From Trogon surrucura (taxonomy: Eukaryota; Chordata; Aves; Trogoniformes; Trogonidae), in NCBI GenBank assembly GCA_020746105.1, contig CM036617.1:16738037-16802036 (forward strand): a stretch of DNA of 64,000 nt, read 5' to 3'. The first letter of the stretch is position 1; every line of letters begins with the position of its first letter. Under the pieces are notes generated by a model. That model had not been told where the DNA came from. It ran no database searches and worked only from the letters and a program-made list of their open reading frames with translations. This document shows positions 1-10,494 of this stretch, in pieces. The position numbers and the translations under genes were made by a program.

Positions 1-1540
1 ATTATTTACCATTATTTCACCCCTTCAATTCAGTATCTTTTGTTATTTTTATTAAGTTGTGCTTATTAGAACAAGTCCAGAACTTAGGTCATTATAGCTA
101 TGTTTGGGAACACTAGTCAAAGTGCATTAATATATCAAAATAAAAGACAACTTCACCAGTATTTTTCTCCACTAGTCCATGCCTTGTCAGTGCTTTATCT
201 TATCCATTTGAAAGTTTTCTTTAACTTGAGAGGTGTGATTATAGTTCCTAGTAAAACATGTAGACTTATATGCATACATTTTTATTATGAACTTGGTCTA
301 ATTGAATCTAGTTATTGCCATCAATTTCTTCCAAGTATACACAAGTTTCAGCTGACCTAACTTTCAACAAGACCTTAATCTCTCTTTGTTTCTTTTTACT
401 TAGAAAATTCACTTATGAGTATCTAGATGCAAGGAAATTGGTGAGATGATTAGGTTCTGATACCGAAGGATCACTGAAATAACTCTTTGCATAAATTTCA
501 GGCACCATTTATACATTGTCTTTTATATAAAAATTAAAAAAGTGTATTCTACCTTGCTACTGGGATGGTGTGCACATGCTGAATTGCAGAAACTCACTAG
601 ACAGGTGATAAATTGTTAAGACTTTAACGGATATTCATAAGTGATATGTCAGAGTCCAAAACCTCTAACTGGTTCGTGAATTTGGTAGTGACAAAACTCA
701 TGAATTGGCCAGAAACCTGTCAAGATCAGGTGAGTTGTTTTCTTATACTATTTCTAAACTGTTGTCTTTCTCCTACCTTATTTTCCCATTTCCTATCCAA
801 ATGCCATTCCAATGAGGAAACTTCACTTTATGTATTATAATGCTACATTTCTACATCCCTGAAGCCTTCCTTATCTTCAATAACACCTCCCAGTTTTACG
901 TTAAGCTATTTGAGTACTGAGAGTGTACTAGAGGTGTGTGTTGGTGATTGTCATTAGTTCTACTCTCTAGGCAATACGATAAGATTTCTCACAGCACTGG
1001 AAACCGGCACACATTTAGTTATACATAAACATATCTTCTTCCCACACATGAAATTTGGAAATTCAGTTCATATTTGTTACATGCCACAGGTCATCTGTAC
1101 AAGTAAAATGTAGAATTGCTATGTCAATATCCAGGCAATCTTGCTAGCCTTCTACTTGAAGTCCTGCGAGTTGTTCATTACTGCTTTATACAACCTAATA
1201 ATATTCAATCAAAAGGCAACAGAACTCCAGAATGTGTATGAAATCAAGGGTGGTAAAACATAGTACTTTGATCTGTTAAAAAAAAATTGTTAACAATTGT
1301 TTTCATACTGGATTAATCTTTTTACTGCTTCATGTTTCTGTTGATTATTTGTACTAATACATTAGCATTTTAACATTAGTTAAAGGAGAATGGGTCCACA
1401 ATACCCCAAAATCTTTTAAATGAGCCATTGCCAGATCAATGAAAACACGCAGCAAAAACTGTAGTCGTCAGTGACCAGCTACAGCTCTAATGCAGCCAAT
1501 GAATTCAGAACAAATTTTACTGACTTGCAGGATACAGGAG
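1..1540. other. AT-rich unassigned DNA
   Basis: No coding region, RNA gene or recognisable repeat is seen. Open frames are short (86 codons at most), lack protein-like composition and are what chance gives in AT-rich sequence. Confidence 0.6.
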
Positions 1541-1989
1541 TGTGCTGGGTTGATTCTGGCCAGCAGCTAAGTACCTACCCTGACTGTGCACCCTCACTGT
1601 GGGATGGGGAAGGTAATAGGAAGAGCAAGGGCAAGGGAACTTGTAGGTCAAGGTAAAGACAGTTTAAAAGTGAAGGAAAGAGGAAAACAAACCAACAATC
1701 CAACAACTAATGCAAAAGGCAATCACTCACCACTTCACACAGACCAATGCCCAGCCAGTCTTTGAGCAGGAGCTACCACAGATGACAATTCCCACACACT
1801 TTTTTGTATTTGTTACTGATCATGACATTACATAGTATGGAATATCTCTTTTGCCAGTTTGGATCGGATATCCCAGCTTTTTTCCCTCCCAGCTGTGTCC
1901 CAATCTTGTTACCTGTAGGGGCAAAACACAGAGAAGGTTTTCATGCTGTGTAAACAGTGCTCAACAATAACCAAAACACTGGTTTGTTA
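1541..1989 (-). mobile_element. Broken LTR of an avian endogenous retrovirus (same family as 55173-55727)
   Basis: On the plus strand the piece starts TGTGCTGGGTTGATTCTGG and runs through blocks shared in the same order with the LTR at 55173-55727: a CAGCAGCTAAG-like block, AAGACAGTTTAAAAGTG, a GACATTACATAGTATGG block where the other copy has its TATA region, CCTCCCAGCTGTGTCCC, and TGTGTAAACAGTGCTCAACAATAAC. LTRs carry the promoter and poly(A) site of a retrovirus. The minus orientation is taken from the better preserved copy, whose TATA box reads on the minus strand. Here the TATA box is lost and many bases differ, so the copy is old. It stops near 1989 against a CR1 piece, so the terminal ~60-80 bp expected from the other copy are missing. 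No target duplication was found. Confidence 0.72.
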
Positions 1990-2517
1990 TCATGTTGAGC
2001 TTCTCGTCTACCAACACCCCCAAATCCTTCTCTTCGGGGCTACTCTCAACCCACTCTGTGCCCAGTTTGTATTTGTGCCTAGGATTGGCCCGACCCAGGG
2101 GAAGGAGCTTGCACTTAGACTTGTTGAAGCTCATGCAATTTGCACTGGCCCGTTTCTCAAGCCTATCAAGGTCCCTCTGGATGGCATCTCTTCCCTCAAG
2201 TGAGTCCACGGCACCACACAGTTTGGTGTCGTTGGCAAACTTGCTGAGGGTGCACTCAATGCCGTCGTCCATGTCGCTGACAAAGATGTTGAACAGCACT
2301 GGACCCAGAACAGACCCCTGAGGAACACCGCTTGTCACTGGTCTCCATGTGGACATTGAGCCATTGACCACAACTCTTTGAGTGCGACCATCCAGCCAGT
2401 TCTTTATCCACTGAGTGGTCCATTTGTCAAATCTGTGTCTCTACATTTTAGAGACAAGGATGTCATGTGAGACAGTGTCAAATGCCTTGCACAAGTCCAG
2501 GAAAATGACATACGTAG
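1990..2517 (-). mobile_element. CR1 LINE fragment, reverse transcriptase part of ORF2
   Basis: The minus-strand frame from 2371 down encodes a CR1 reverse transcriptase segment: [19 protein letters not shown], then SKFANDTKL where active copies have FADD, then the [11 protein letters not shown] block. Homology continues upstream in another frame to about 2517 (the region coding for AFDTVSHDI). One catalytic Asp of FADD is Asn here and the frames are broken, so it cannot encode working enzyme. Both the 3' UTR and the 5' half are absent. The sequence belongs to the same older subfamily as 13700-14680 and differs from the younger pair at 3.5-8.0 and 60.5-63.7 kb. It directly abuts the LTR at 1541-1989. 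Confidence 0.93.
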
Positions 2518-3548
2518 TTAAAAAAACCCTCCTTTTATTTCCTGTAAGATTGGCAGTGAACCGACGTCCTATGATGGACTTAGACCTGGAGAACAATCTC
2601 ATTCACAGCTGGACTTGAATGGGATGCTTCATCTACAAGACATTCAATCACCAAAATACTTTCAGTGACCTAAAGTCAGGTATTAACACTAGCCTCTAGC
2701 TGAAGCAAGGTGCCATTCTAAGTTTGTAAACAGAGAAAGGGAGATCCATAGACTTGAAAAGTCAATGTACTGTGCTTAGATCCTGTTTAATACCTTCTCT
2801 GTAGCTGACACAGCCCTATCTCTTCTTAGCAGTTCTGCAGATCCACATTCACTTGTGTTCACTTTTTTTTTCCAAGAATGAGCTGTTCTGTAGCAGCCAT
2901 GGTATAACTGTTAGGAATGTGAGGGTGTAAAATGCATTCTAACAGAGAGAGTAATTATGTTTTACTGGAAGTGTTGGAGGAACTCTACCTCATCCCTTTG
3001 TACAATTTCTACACAGTAGCTGACAGAGAAGTATGCTTTGTGCTCATGAAAGCACTGCATGGCTTCCTAAATTGCTTCTTACGTGCATAATCTGAATGCA
3101 AATCACAGCCCTGTGTTCATTATAGGTACTATAAACTAGTAGTAAGTGTTGAAATTTATAACTGACTGAATTTGCTATAAATGATGTGTGCTTTATTGCT
3201 GTGTTAATACACAGTTGCTGCAGTAAACTTTGCAATCTTGTTATTTTACAATGTTTTACTGTCCATATCAGAACAGCATGCTCACACCGGCACAGTTAAG
3301 AATGAGTTGCAGTTTCCATTACAAACCTCTGTTTTCAGTCATAAAGACTCACTCGCTGCTCTAACGTAGTGCGTGAATTTTAGATCTGCACTTTTTCCAT
3401 AGAAGCAGTGTTGGAATTTGGATTAATCATCAATCTTGTATTTAAAAATGCAAGTGGCTTTAATTTAAACAAGGAAGATGGTTGCTTAAAGGATTTCTTC
3501 TGGCTTAGTTAGATGAACTCTTTTTCACTCTGTTTTTCTGGAGAGTAA
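2518..3548. other. Unassigned AT-rich DNA
   Basis: I see no gene or known repeat. The first bases after 2517 should be the other side of the CR1/LTR junction, but no LTR continuation is recognisable there. Confidence 0.55.
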
Positions 3549-3634
3549 TAGAATCATAGAATCATAGAATGTTAGGGATTGGAAGGGACCTCGAAAGATC
3601 ATCTAGTCCAATCCCCCTGCCAGAGCAGGAACGC

Positions 3635-6519
3635 CTAGATTATGCCACACAGGAACGTGTCCAGGCAGGTCTTGAATGTCTCCGGAGAAGGAGACTCCAC
3701 AACCTCCCTGGGCAGCCTGTTCCAGTGTTCCGTCACCCTCACTGAGAAGAAGTTTCTTCTCGAGTTTAAGCGGAACCTCTTATGTTCCAGTTTCAGCCCA
3801 TTACCCCTTGTCCTATCATTGGCTGTCACCGAGAAGAGCCTGGCTCCATCCTCGTGACACTCACCCTTGATATATTTGTAAACATTAATGAGGTCACCCC
3901 TCAGCCTCCTCTTCTCCAAAATAAAGAGCCCCAGCTCCCTCAGCCTTTTCTCATAAGGGAGATGCTCCACTCCCTTAATCATCCTAGTTGCTCTGTGCTG
4001 GACTCTCTCCAGCAGTTCCCTGTCTTTCTTGAACTGAGGGGCCCAGAACTGGACACAATATTCCAGATGTGGCCTCACCAGGGCAGAGTAGAGGGGAAGG
4101 AGAACCTCTCTTGATCTACTAACCACCCCCCTTCTAATACACCCCAGGATGCCATTGGCCTTCCTGGCCACAAGGGCACACTGCTGGCTCATGGTCATCC
4201 TGCTGTCCACCAAGACTCCCAGGTCCCTTTCCCTTATGCTGCTCTCTAATAAGTCATTCCCCAACTTATACTGGCATCTGGGGTTGTTCCTACCCAGATG
4301 CAAGACTCTACATTTACCCTTGTTATATTTCATTAAATTTTTCCCTGCCCAACCCTCCAGCCTGTCCAGGTCTCGCTGGATGGCAGCACAGCCTTCTGGA
4401 GTGTCAGCCACTCCTCCCAGCTTGGTGTCATCAGCAAACTTGCTGATAGTACTCTCTAGTCCCTCATCCAAGTCATGGATGAATATATTGAATAATACTG
4501 GTCCCAGTACCAACCCTTGAGGGACTCCACTGGATACAGACCTCCAACCAGACTCTGCCTCATTTACCACAACTCTTTGGCTTCTTCCCCTTAGCCAGTT
4601 CACAGTCCACCTCACTACCCGAGAGTCTAGACCACACTTCCTCAGTTTAGCAGCAAGGATGCTGTGGGAGACTGTGTCAAATGCTTTACTGAAGTCAAGG
4701 TAGACCACATCCACCGCTCGGCCATCATCTATCCACCTTGTTATATCCTCGTAAAAGGCTATGAGGTTAGTCAAGCACGACTTCCCTTTGGTGAAGCCAT
4801 GTTGACTGTCTCTAATGACCCTCTTATCCCTGATATGCCTTGAGATGGCACCAAGGATAAGTCGTTCCATCACTTTCCCAGGGCTGGAGGTGAGGCTGAC
4901 CGGTCTAGAGTTTCCCGGGTCCTCCTTCTTGCCCTTTTTGAAGACTGGAGTGACATTTGCTTCCCTCCAGTCCTCTGGCACCTCTCCCTTCTCCCAAGAC
5001 TTGGCAAAGATGATGGAGAGTGGTCTAGCAATGACATCAGCCAGCTCCCTCAGCACCCGTGGATGCATCCTGTCTGGACCCATGGATTTATGGATATCCA
5101 GATTGCTTAACTGCTCCCTAACCCCGTCCTCATCGACTAAAACAAACTCCTCCACTGCCCTGACTTCCTGTGGGGCCTCAGGGGAACGGGGCTCCTCAGG
5201 ACAGCCTCTGGCAGAGTAGACAGAGACAAAGAAGGCATTCAGTAACTCTGCCTTCTCTGTATCTTCTGTCACCAAGGCACCCACCTCATTCATCAGTGGG
5301 CCTACATTGCCTCTGGTGTTAGTTTTATCTGCCACGTATTTGAAAAAGCTCTTCCTGTTGTCCTTGACCCCTCTCGCCAGGTTCAATTCTAGAGAGGCCT
5401 TTGCTTTCCTAGTTGCCTCCCTACATCCTCGGACAACAGCCTTATATTCTTCCCAAGTGGCCAGCCCTACCTTCCAAGATCTGTAAATTCTCCTCTTGCC
5501 CTTGAGCTTACCCAGCAGATCCCTGTTTAGCCACGCAGGTCTCCTGGCTCCCTTCCTTGACTTCCTACGTGTCGGGATGCTCTGATCTTGAGCACGGTAG
5601 AAGCAGTCCCTGAACACTAACCAACTATCTTGGGCCCCTTTATCTTCAAACAGCCTTGCCCATGGGATTTTCTCGAGTAATTGCTTGAAAAATCCAAAGT
5701 TTGCCTTGGCAAAGTCCAGGGTTGCAATTCTGCTTGCTATTTTGTTTCTGCTACATGAGATCCTGAACTCCACCATTTCATGGTCACTGCAGCCAAGGCA
5801 GCCCTCAACCTTTACTGCTTCAACCAGATCCTCCTTGTTAGCGAGGATGAGGTCCAGCAGTGCTCCTCTCCTAGTCGGCTCCTCCACCATTTGCATCATA
5901 AAATTATCATCGATGCACTGGAGGATCCTCCTGACTGTGACTGGCTGGCTGAGTTGTCCTTCCAGCAAATATCAGGGAAGTTAAAATCCCCCACGACAAC
6001 CAGGGCCTGTGATTGTGAGACCGCTCTCAGCTGCCTGTAGAAGGCCTCATCAACTTCCTCACCCTGATCTGGTGGCCTGTAATAGACACCCACAACAGTA
6101 TCTCTCCTGCCAGCCTGCCCCTTAATTCTAACCCATACACTCTCAACTTGCTCCTCCTCCATGCCTGGATGGTATTCAAGACATTGTAGTTGCTCTTTCA
6201 CGTAAAGAGCGACTCCACCACCTCGCCTGGCTGGCCTGTCTTTCCTGAAAAGGACATAGCCACCCATGACCACATTCCAGTCATGGGAGCTGTCCCACCA
6301 TGTCTCTGTAATTGCCACCAGATCATAATCTCCTGCCCGAACCCAGCTTTCTAGCTCCTCCTGCTTATTCCCCATGCTGCGTGCATCGGTGTATAAGCAT
6401 TTCAGGGAGCAAGCTGAGCACACTGATCTCACCCTAGGGGGATGGGAGGCCACCCGGTCCTCATAATTTCTAGAGCACTGCCCTGCTGCAATCCCAGCTA
6501 TAACCCCATCCCCCTTCAT
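3635..6519 (-). pseudogene. CR1 ORF2 (AP endonuclease-reverse transcriptase), one frameshift
   Basis: ORF2 nicks target DNA and reverse-transcribes the element's RNA. The first frame (6519-5896) carries the APE-type endonuclease: YTDARSMGNK with Asn51, ITETWWD with Glu72, YYRPPD at 147-151 and VVVGDFNFP with the Asp-Asn pair at 178-180. The second frame (5968-3635, 777 codons) begins just before the endonuclease SDHEMV motif (residues 61-66 of that frame) and holds the reverse transcriptase: YLDFSKAFD (423-431), GVPQG (from 481) and the catalytic FADD (511-514). The span is 2885 nt, one less than the 2886 nt of the copy at 60756-63641, which fits a single 1-nt deletion near 5945 (AGTCAGG here against AGACCAGG there). 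Private changes include NSRPVSL for NYRPVSL and GVPQGL for GVPQGS. It is young but inactivated. Confidence 0.93.
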
Positions 6520-6521
6520 AT

Positions 6522-7587
6522 CTAGTTTAAAGAACGCTCTATGAGTCCCGCCAGCTCATGACCAAGGATCCTTTTTTCCCTTTGTGTCATTTGAACCCCA
6601 GCTTGTTTCAGTAGACCAGGTGCCCTGTAGATCTCCCCATGGTTAAAAAATCCAAAGCTAGACCACTGGCATCACCCCTTTAGCCAAGTATTAATCTGCT
6701 GCACTTTGTCAAACCTACCACTATTTTCCCTCATAATTGAAGGAATAGAGGTAAACACAACCTGTGCGCCTGATCCTTCTAGCATCCGCCCCAGTGCCCT
6801 AAAGTCCCTTTTGATTGCTTCTGGCCGTCTCTCTACTATCTCATCATTACCGATCTGCATAACCAAAAGCGGGTAATAGTCCGTGGGTTTGACCAGACCA
6901 GGAAGCTTCTTGATAACATCCTTAACTCGGGCCCCAGGGAGGCAGCAGACTTCCCCGTGGGTCGGATCAGGGTGGCAGGTAGGGCCCTCTGTTCCCCTCA
7001 AGAGGGAGTCTCCAATCACGATTACCCTCCTTTTTCTTAGATGAAGAAGTCCTAATGCGTGTATCTGAGCGACTCACCCTAGACAGCCCTACGGGTGAAC
7101 CCTCCACTGACTCTTCCTTTGCCTGGCTCTCTTTGTCTAGAGCCCCATACCTGTTTCGCAGGGGCAACCGGGCAGGTGAGGGAGGCCGGGCAGGGATTTT
7201 CCTTCCTCTCCTGGCAGGCACCTGCTTCCACTCTTCCCTATCCTTTAGGTCCCCCCCTTTTGCCTGATGGCCAGAGGTGAGGGGATATTCAGCTCTTTGC
7301 GGAGCTTGCTGCTCGCCATTCAGGAACTGACTCCACCGATCTATCTCTCTTTCCGACTCCCTAATGCTCCTCAGCCTTTCTACTTCCTCTTTCAGTTCAG
7401 CCACCAGGCTGAGCAGATCGCTCACCTGGTCACATCGGACACAAGTGTCACTTCCACTACCCTCCATGGCCAGTGCCAGGCTCCAGCATTCTCTGCAGCC
7501 CGAGGCCTGAACACCCACATGCTTACGTGGGGCCTCTGTCTGGGTGCCCACAGTTTTTCTAACAACCATTGACCTGGTGGCAACCAT
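6522..7587 (-). pseudogene. CR1 ORF1 (coiled coil and SGNH esterase-like protein), broken
   Basis: ORF1 of CR1 elements is an RNA-binding accessory protein, often with a zinc-binding and an SGNH/GDSL esterase-like domain. The first frame (7587-6967) has a basic N-terminus, a Cys-x2-Cys ... Cys-x2-Cys cluster (CREC ... CVRC, about residues 32-56) resembling a small zinc-binding motif, then a heptad-like stretch (VAELKEEVERLRS). A 1-nt indel in a purine run near 7026-7035 shifts the frame. The second frame (from 7019) holds IGDSLLRG, the GDS nucleophile block, then MQIGNDEIV and GAQVVFTSI. It meets TGA at 6672-6674, where the copy at 60.6 kb has TGG. Past that stop the same frame runs on, through a segment ending LTERSLN in the other copy, to TAG at 6522-6524, two bases before the ORF2 ATG. 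I take the TAG as the ancestral end. Confidence 0.85.
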
Positions 7588-7985
7588 AGTTGGCTCTACA
7601 ATACAAAGACTCTCTGAAAGCTATGCACGGAATAGTTTACGGGCCTTTTAAGTACTTGCCTTTTAACAAAGACTTACCCTTTTGTTCAGTGAACAGGGAC
7701 TCGTCCCTGCCCTCCCCAAGGCTTCTTATACCCTGAGGGCACAGTTAACAGCTGATCACCGTGTTTAAAATCACGGCTGCTGAGGGTGGCTCCGCCCACA
7801 CTATCTCGGGTGTCCGCCCTGGAGCTGCCGGTGCGGCCTCAGGTTTGGTTGCTGTAGCCGGCTTAAAAAAAGCCCCCAAAAGCTTTTTGCCAGCCCTTTT
7901 TTTTTGCTTAGATTCCTTCCCCAGTGCAGTCTTACCTGCTCTGAAGCTGGGCTTGACAGCAAAATGGCCAGGGCCTACGTGATGT
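7588..7985 (-). promoter_or_regulatory. CR1 5' leader, probable internal promoter region
   Basis: The stretch between the ORF1 start and the 5' end is GC-rich against an AT-rich flank and has no conserved reading frame I can recognise. It contains a TCCGCCC-type block near 7791-7820 and a C/A homopolymer cluster near 7866-7910. In LINEs the 5' UTR normally carries the promoter; that role here is by family analogy. No second copy of this region lies in the window, so the exact start cannot be fixed by comparison. Confidence 0.5.
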
Positions 7986-8206
7986 AAAGCCATCATGACC
8001 TGATGTACACCAGCATTTTCAATGAGTTAGATCATTTAGTCAGTTGAGCTTCTGCCTTAGTGAAGAGTGCGGAACCAGTTTTGAATTGAAGTCTATATAG
8101 ACAGATGTTTCCCAGAAGTTAGTGGAAGAACCGTAGTTTTAATTGTATGTAAAAGACTCAATATGCTGGGGCAAACAGAATCAGTGGGACAGTGGGACAA
8201 TGGAGG

Positions 8207-8606
8207 TGTGAGATAAAGTATTCCACAAGGGGAGTTTTTCCGGGAACCTTTTCCTCAAGGACAGGATGCCCTTATCTTCAAAGATGGAACGAGATATGCA
8301 GAACCAGCCTAGGAGTTAACTGAATAGAGCTCATCAACAGGACACCTCGATGAGGACTACAATGACGACCACCTGATGACCACGGAAAGACTATTATGCA
8401 TGCAGGAGTGGGCGGCAACATGTTAATGAGTTCTCAGAAACTGCATGAATATGTATGTCTAAACTGCATAAAAGCTGTATGTTTGGCCTTTCTCGGGGCA
8501 CACACTAGACGGAGCTATCCTCTGTGTGTCCTGCGCAGCAATAAAGAATACCTGCTTAATAGACATCAAGGCTATTAAGTTCTGATTTCAGCTTTTCACG
8601 GCATCA
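8207..8606 (+). mobile_element. Solo LTR of an endogenous retrovirus
   Basis: A roughly 400-bp block has LTR architecture in the plus orientation: a TG start near 8207, a TATA-like CATAAAAG at 8467-8474, a GC-richer segment, an AATAAA poly(A) signal at 8540-8545 about 70 bp later, and a CA end near 8606. No internal retroviral genes follow, so it would be a solo LTR left by recombination. The ends are estimates because no 4-6 bp target duplication fits these termini. A perfect 8-bp direct repeat TAGTTTTA does flank a slightly larger block (8134-8141 and 8608-8615). Confidence 0.65.
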
Positions 8607-9278
8607 TTAGTTTTACAAAGAAGGATATTACTGATACTGCTCCCTCCCAGAATGGAAGACATAGGTACTAAGCAGGCAAAATACATCGTTTGCTTAGTGA
8701 CTCAATACCAGAGAAAGGACGAGTGTAGACTGCCGGTTAGTTAATGGGCAATATTGTTTTTTAGGCTAGCCTCTCTGTTTTGGCTGTTTGTTTTGGGGGT
8801 TTTTTTATGTTCCTAGCTCAGGCTCGAGTGCTTCCAAAAAGTCAGAATTTCTTAAGCAATAATTCTAAATGTGGCTGGTATAGCCCTGGAAGACTTCAGA
8901 GTTGTGCATCATGTGCCCCAATAGTAAAAACTCATAGAAAGTATGTTGGGAAAAGAAGTTGCTCCTAGACATTTTCAAATTCAAAATTTTTTGGAGGATT
9001 TAGGCCTACACAGGTCTGTTTTGGAAAACCAGTGAGAAAAACCCTCCTGCTTTCTGGCTTTGTGTTCTTCAGAGATACAGAATTTCTTTTGACAAGCTCG
9101 AATCTCTTCATGAGATTCAGGCAAAAAATGTGGCAGAAATCACAATCCTCATGCCCACTTGCTGAGCTGCTGTGTTACAGTGGGGACTTCCATTTCCTCT
9201 GCAAAATATCTAGAAAGCAATACAAAGAGGAAACTTTCCTTGACTGCTTTAAAAGCAGTGGAACATATGCGCAAGAAC
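8607..9278. other. Unassigned DNA
   Basis: No gene or known repeat is recognised between the LTR and the tandem repeat at 9279. Confidence 0.5.
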
Positions 9279-9371
9279 TGCAAAAAAAATCACATAAAAG
9301 TAATTGTTTCTGCAAAAAAATCACATAAAAGTCATTGTTTCTGCAAAAAATCACATAAAAGTCATTGTTTC
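9279..9371. repeat. Three-copy 30-32 bp tandem repeat
   Basis: Three direct copies at 9279-9310, 9311-9341 and 9342-9371 share the unit TGC(A)n TCACATAAAAG T(A/C)ATTGTTTC. They are 32, 31 and 30 bp long and differ almost only in the A-run, which is 8, 7 and then 6 bases. One base differs otherwise (TAATTG in the first copy, TCATTG in the other two). This is a young local duplication with homopolymer slippage. Confidence 0.97.
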
Positions 9372-10476
9372 AAGGGCCAAAACTTTTCTGAGTGGAGAGA
9401 GACAGGGGTGGCAGAGCCCTTGAAGATCTTCTCTACTCTTGCCCAGAGCTTGCATGCTGAGCTCCAAGGTGGGCCTTCATCTGCATCTTCACCCCACACC
9501 AGTAAATGCTTACTAAAGATGACACTTTAACAAAAATATCCTCTGCGTTGTCTGCTGTGTAGACAAGCTTCCCATGGATTTCCCCTGAGTGACAGCATTG
9601 TGTTATGGGAGCTGCTGACAGCCCCTGAGGCAGAGTGAAGCTGACCTGAGGACAGCTGGAGAAAAGCAGTTTCCATCTGCACATGCCTTTTATTGCATTT
9701 CAACTTTGCTCTAAATACTTTTCCCTTTTGAAAGGATGAATTAAGCAATGCTTTGCAGTGCAGGGACATCTTCCAAATAAGCATTTGCCGACAAAGACAA
9801 ATGTTTTGGCATCCACATCACAGGGTGACCTGCAGAAGAAGGTGTGGGTAGTATCAAGGGGGGGTACAACTCATATCTTAACCTCTTCAGCCTGCATTTA
9901 TTACCCACCACTGGAGAAGGTGGATCAAGGCAGCCAGTAGGGAAAGCCTGTGGTGCTGTTAGCTGGTTAGCTGGCTAAGTGCAGGGTAGGCAGTGCTGGG
10001 GGCAGCAGAGATGAACAGCAGCCACCCATCCCTCCCCATGTCATCATCCCTGCTCCCCCAGTACCAAAAGGTACTCAGAAACCACGCACACAGGACCACT
10101 GAGCAATGTGGGCATTTTCCATCAGACATTTCTCTGTCACGAGAGGCAGAAAGAACCAGTCTGTTTAGCATTGTGAACTCTTTGTTCATCTACCTACACA
10201 GCTGATCCTTTTTTAATGACACTTTCAATAATCGAAGGCGACACACGTGCCTTGAGATTAGTACAATATCTTGCCCTTTCCAGTTGTTTCACATATAGTA
10301 TGATTATGAACAGTGATAGTCTTCACAGCACTTGTGAGATCCCTCCAGAACTTATTTTCCAGTTACCTCAACTGTGATCTGGCAGTGACGATAATAACGT
10401 TGTTCAAGGAGTGGCAGTTCTACAGCCATGAAGGTCTAAGGATGTAAACTGTGCAAGGTCTGGGGACAGTAGTTAG

Positions 10477-10494
10477 GAGAGAGAGAGAGAGAGA
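10477..10494. repeat. (GA)n microsatellite
   Basis: A run of nine GA dinucleotides, followed by TATTTATC. Confidence 0.95.

Larger units (their letters stand above)
3549..7985 (-). mobile_element. Nearly full-length CR1 LINE retrotransposon
   Basis: This is a non-LTR retrotransposon of about 4.4 kb, close to the usual full CR1 length of about 4.5 kb. Read on the minus strand it has a GC-rich leader (about 7985-7588), ORF1 (7587-6522), ORF2 (6519-3635), a short 3' UTR and the typical CR1 end: the plus strand begins here with copies of ATAGAATC, the complement of the ATTCTATGAT tail. CR1 copies itself by target-primed reverse transcription from this 3' end and usually leaves no clear target duplication. 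Only three reading-frame lesions are visible: a 1-nt indel in ORF1 near 7026-7035, an in-frame TGA in ORF1 at 6672-6674, and a 1-nt deletion in ORF2 near 5945. The 3' limit is firm within a few bases. The 5' limit is estimated from where GC-rich sequence gives way to AT-rich flank. Confidence 0.95.

Noticed and set aside
3642-5984. Many plus-strand open frames opposite the minus-strand CR1
   Set aside because: They are antisense shadows of CR1 ORF2, and the same shadows appear opposite the 60-63 kb copy.
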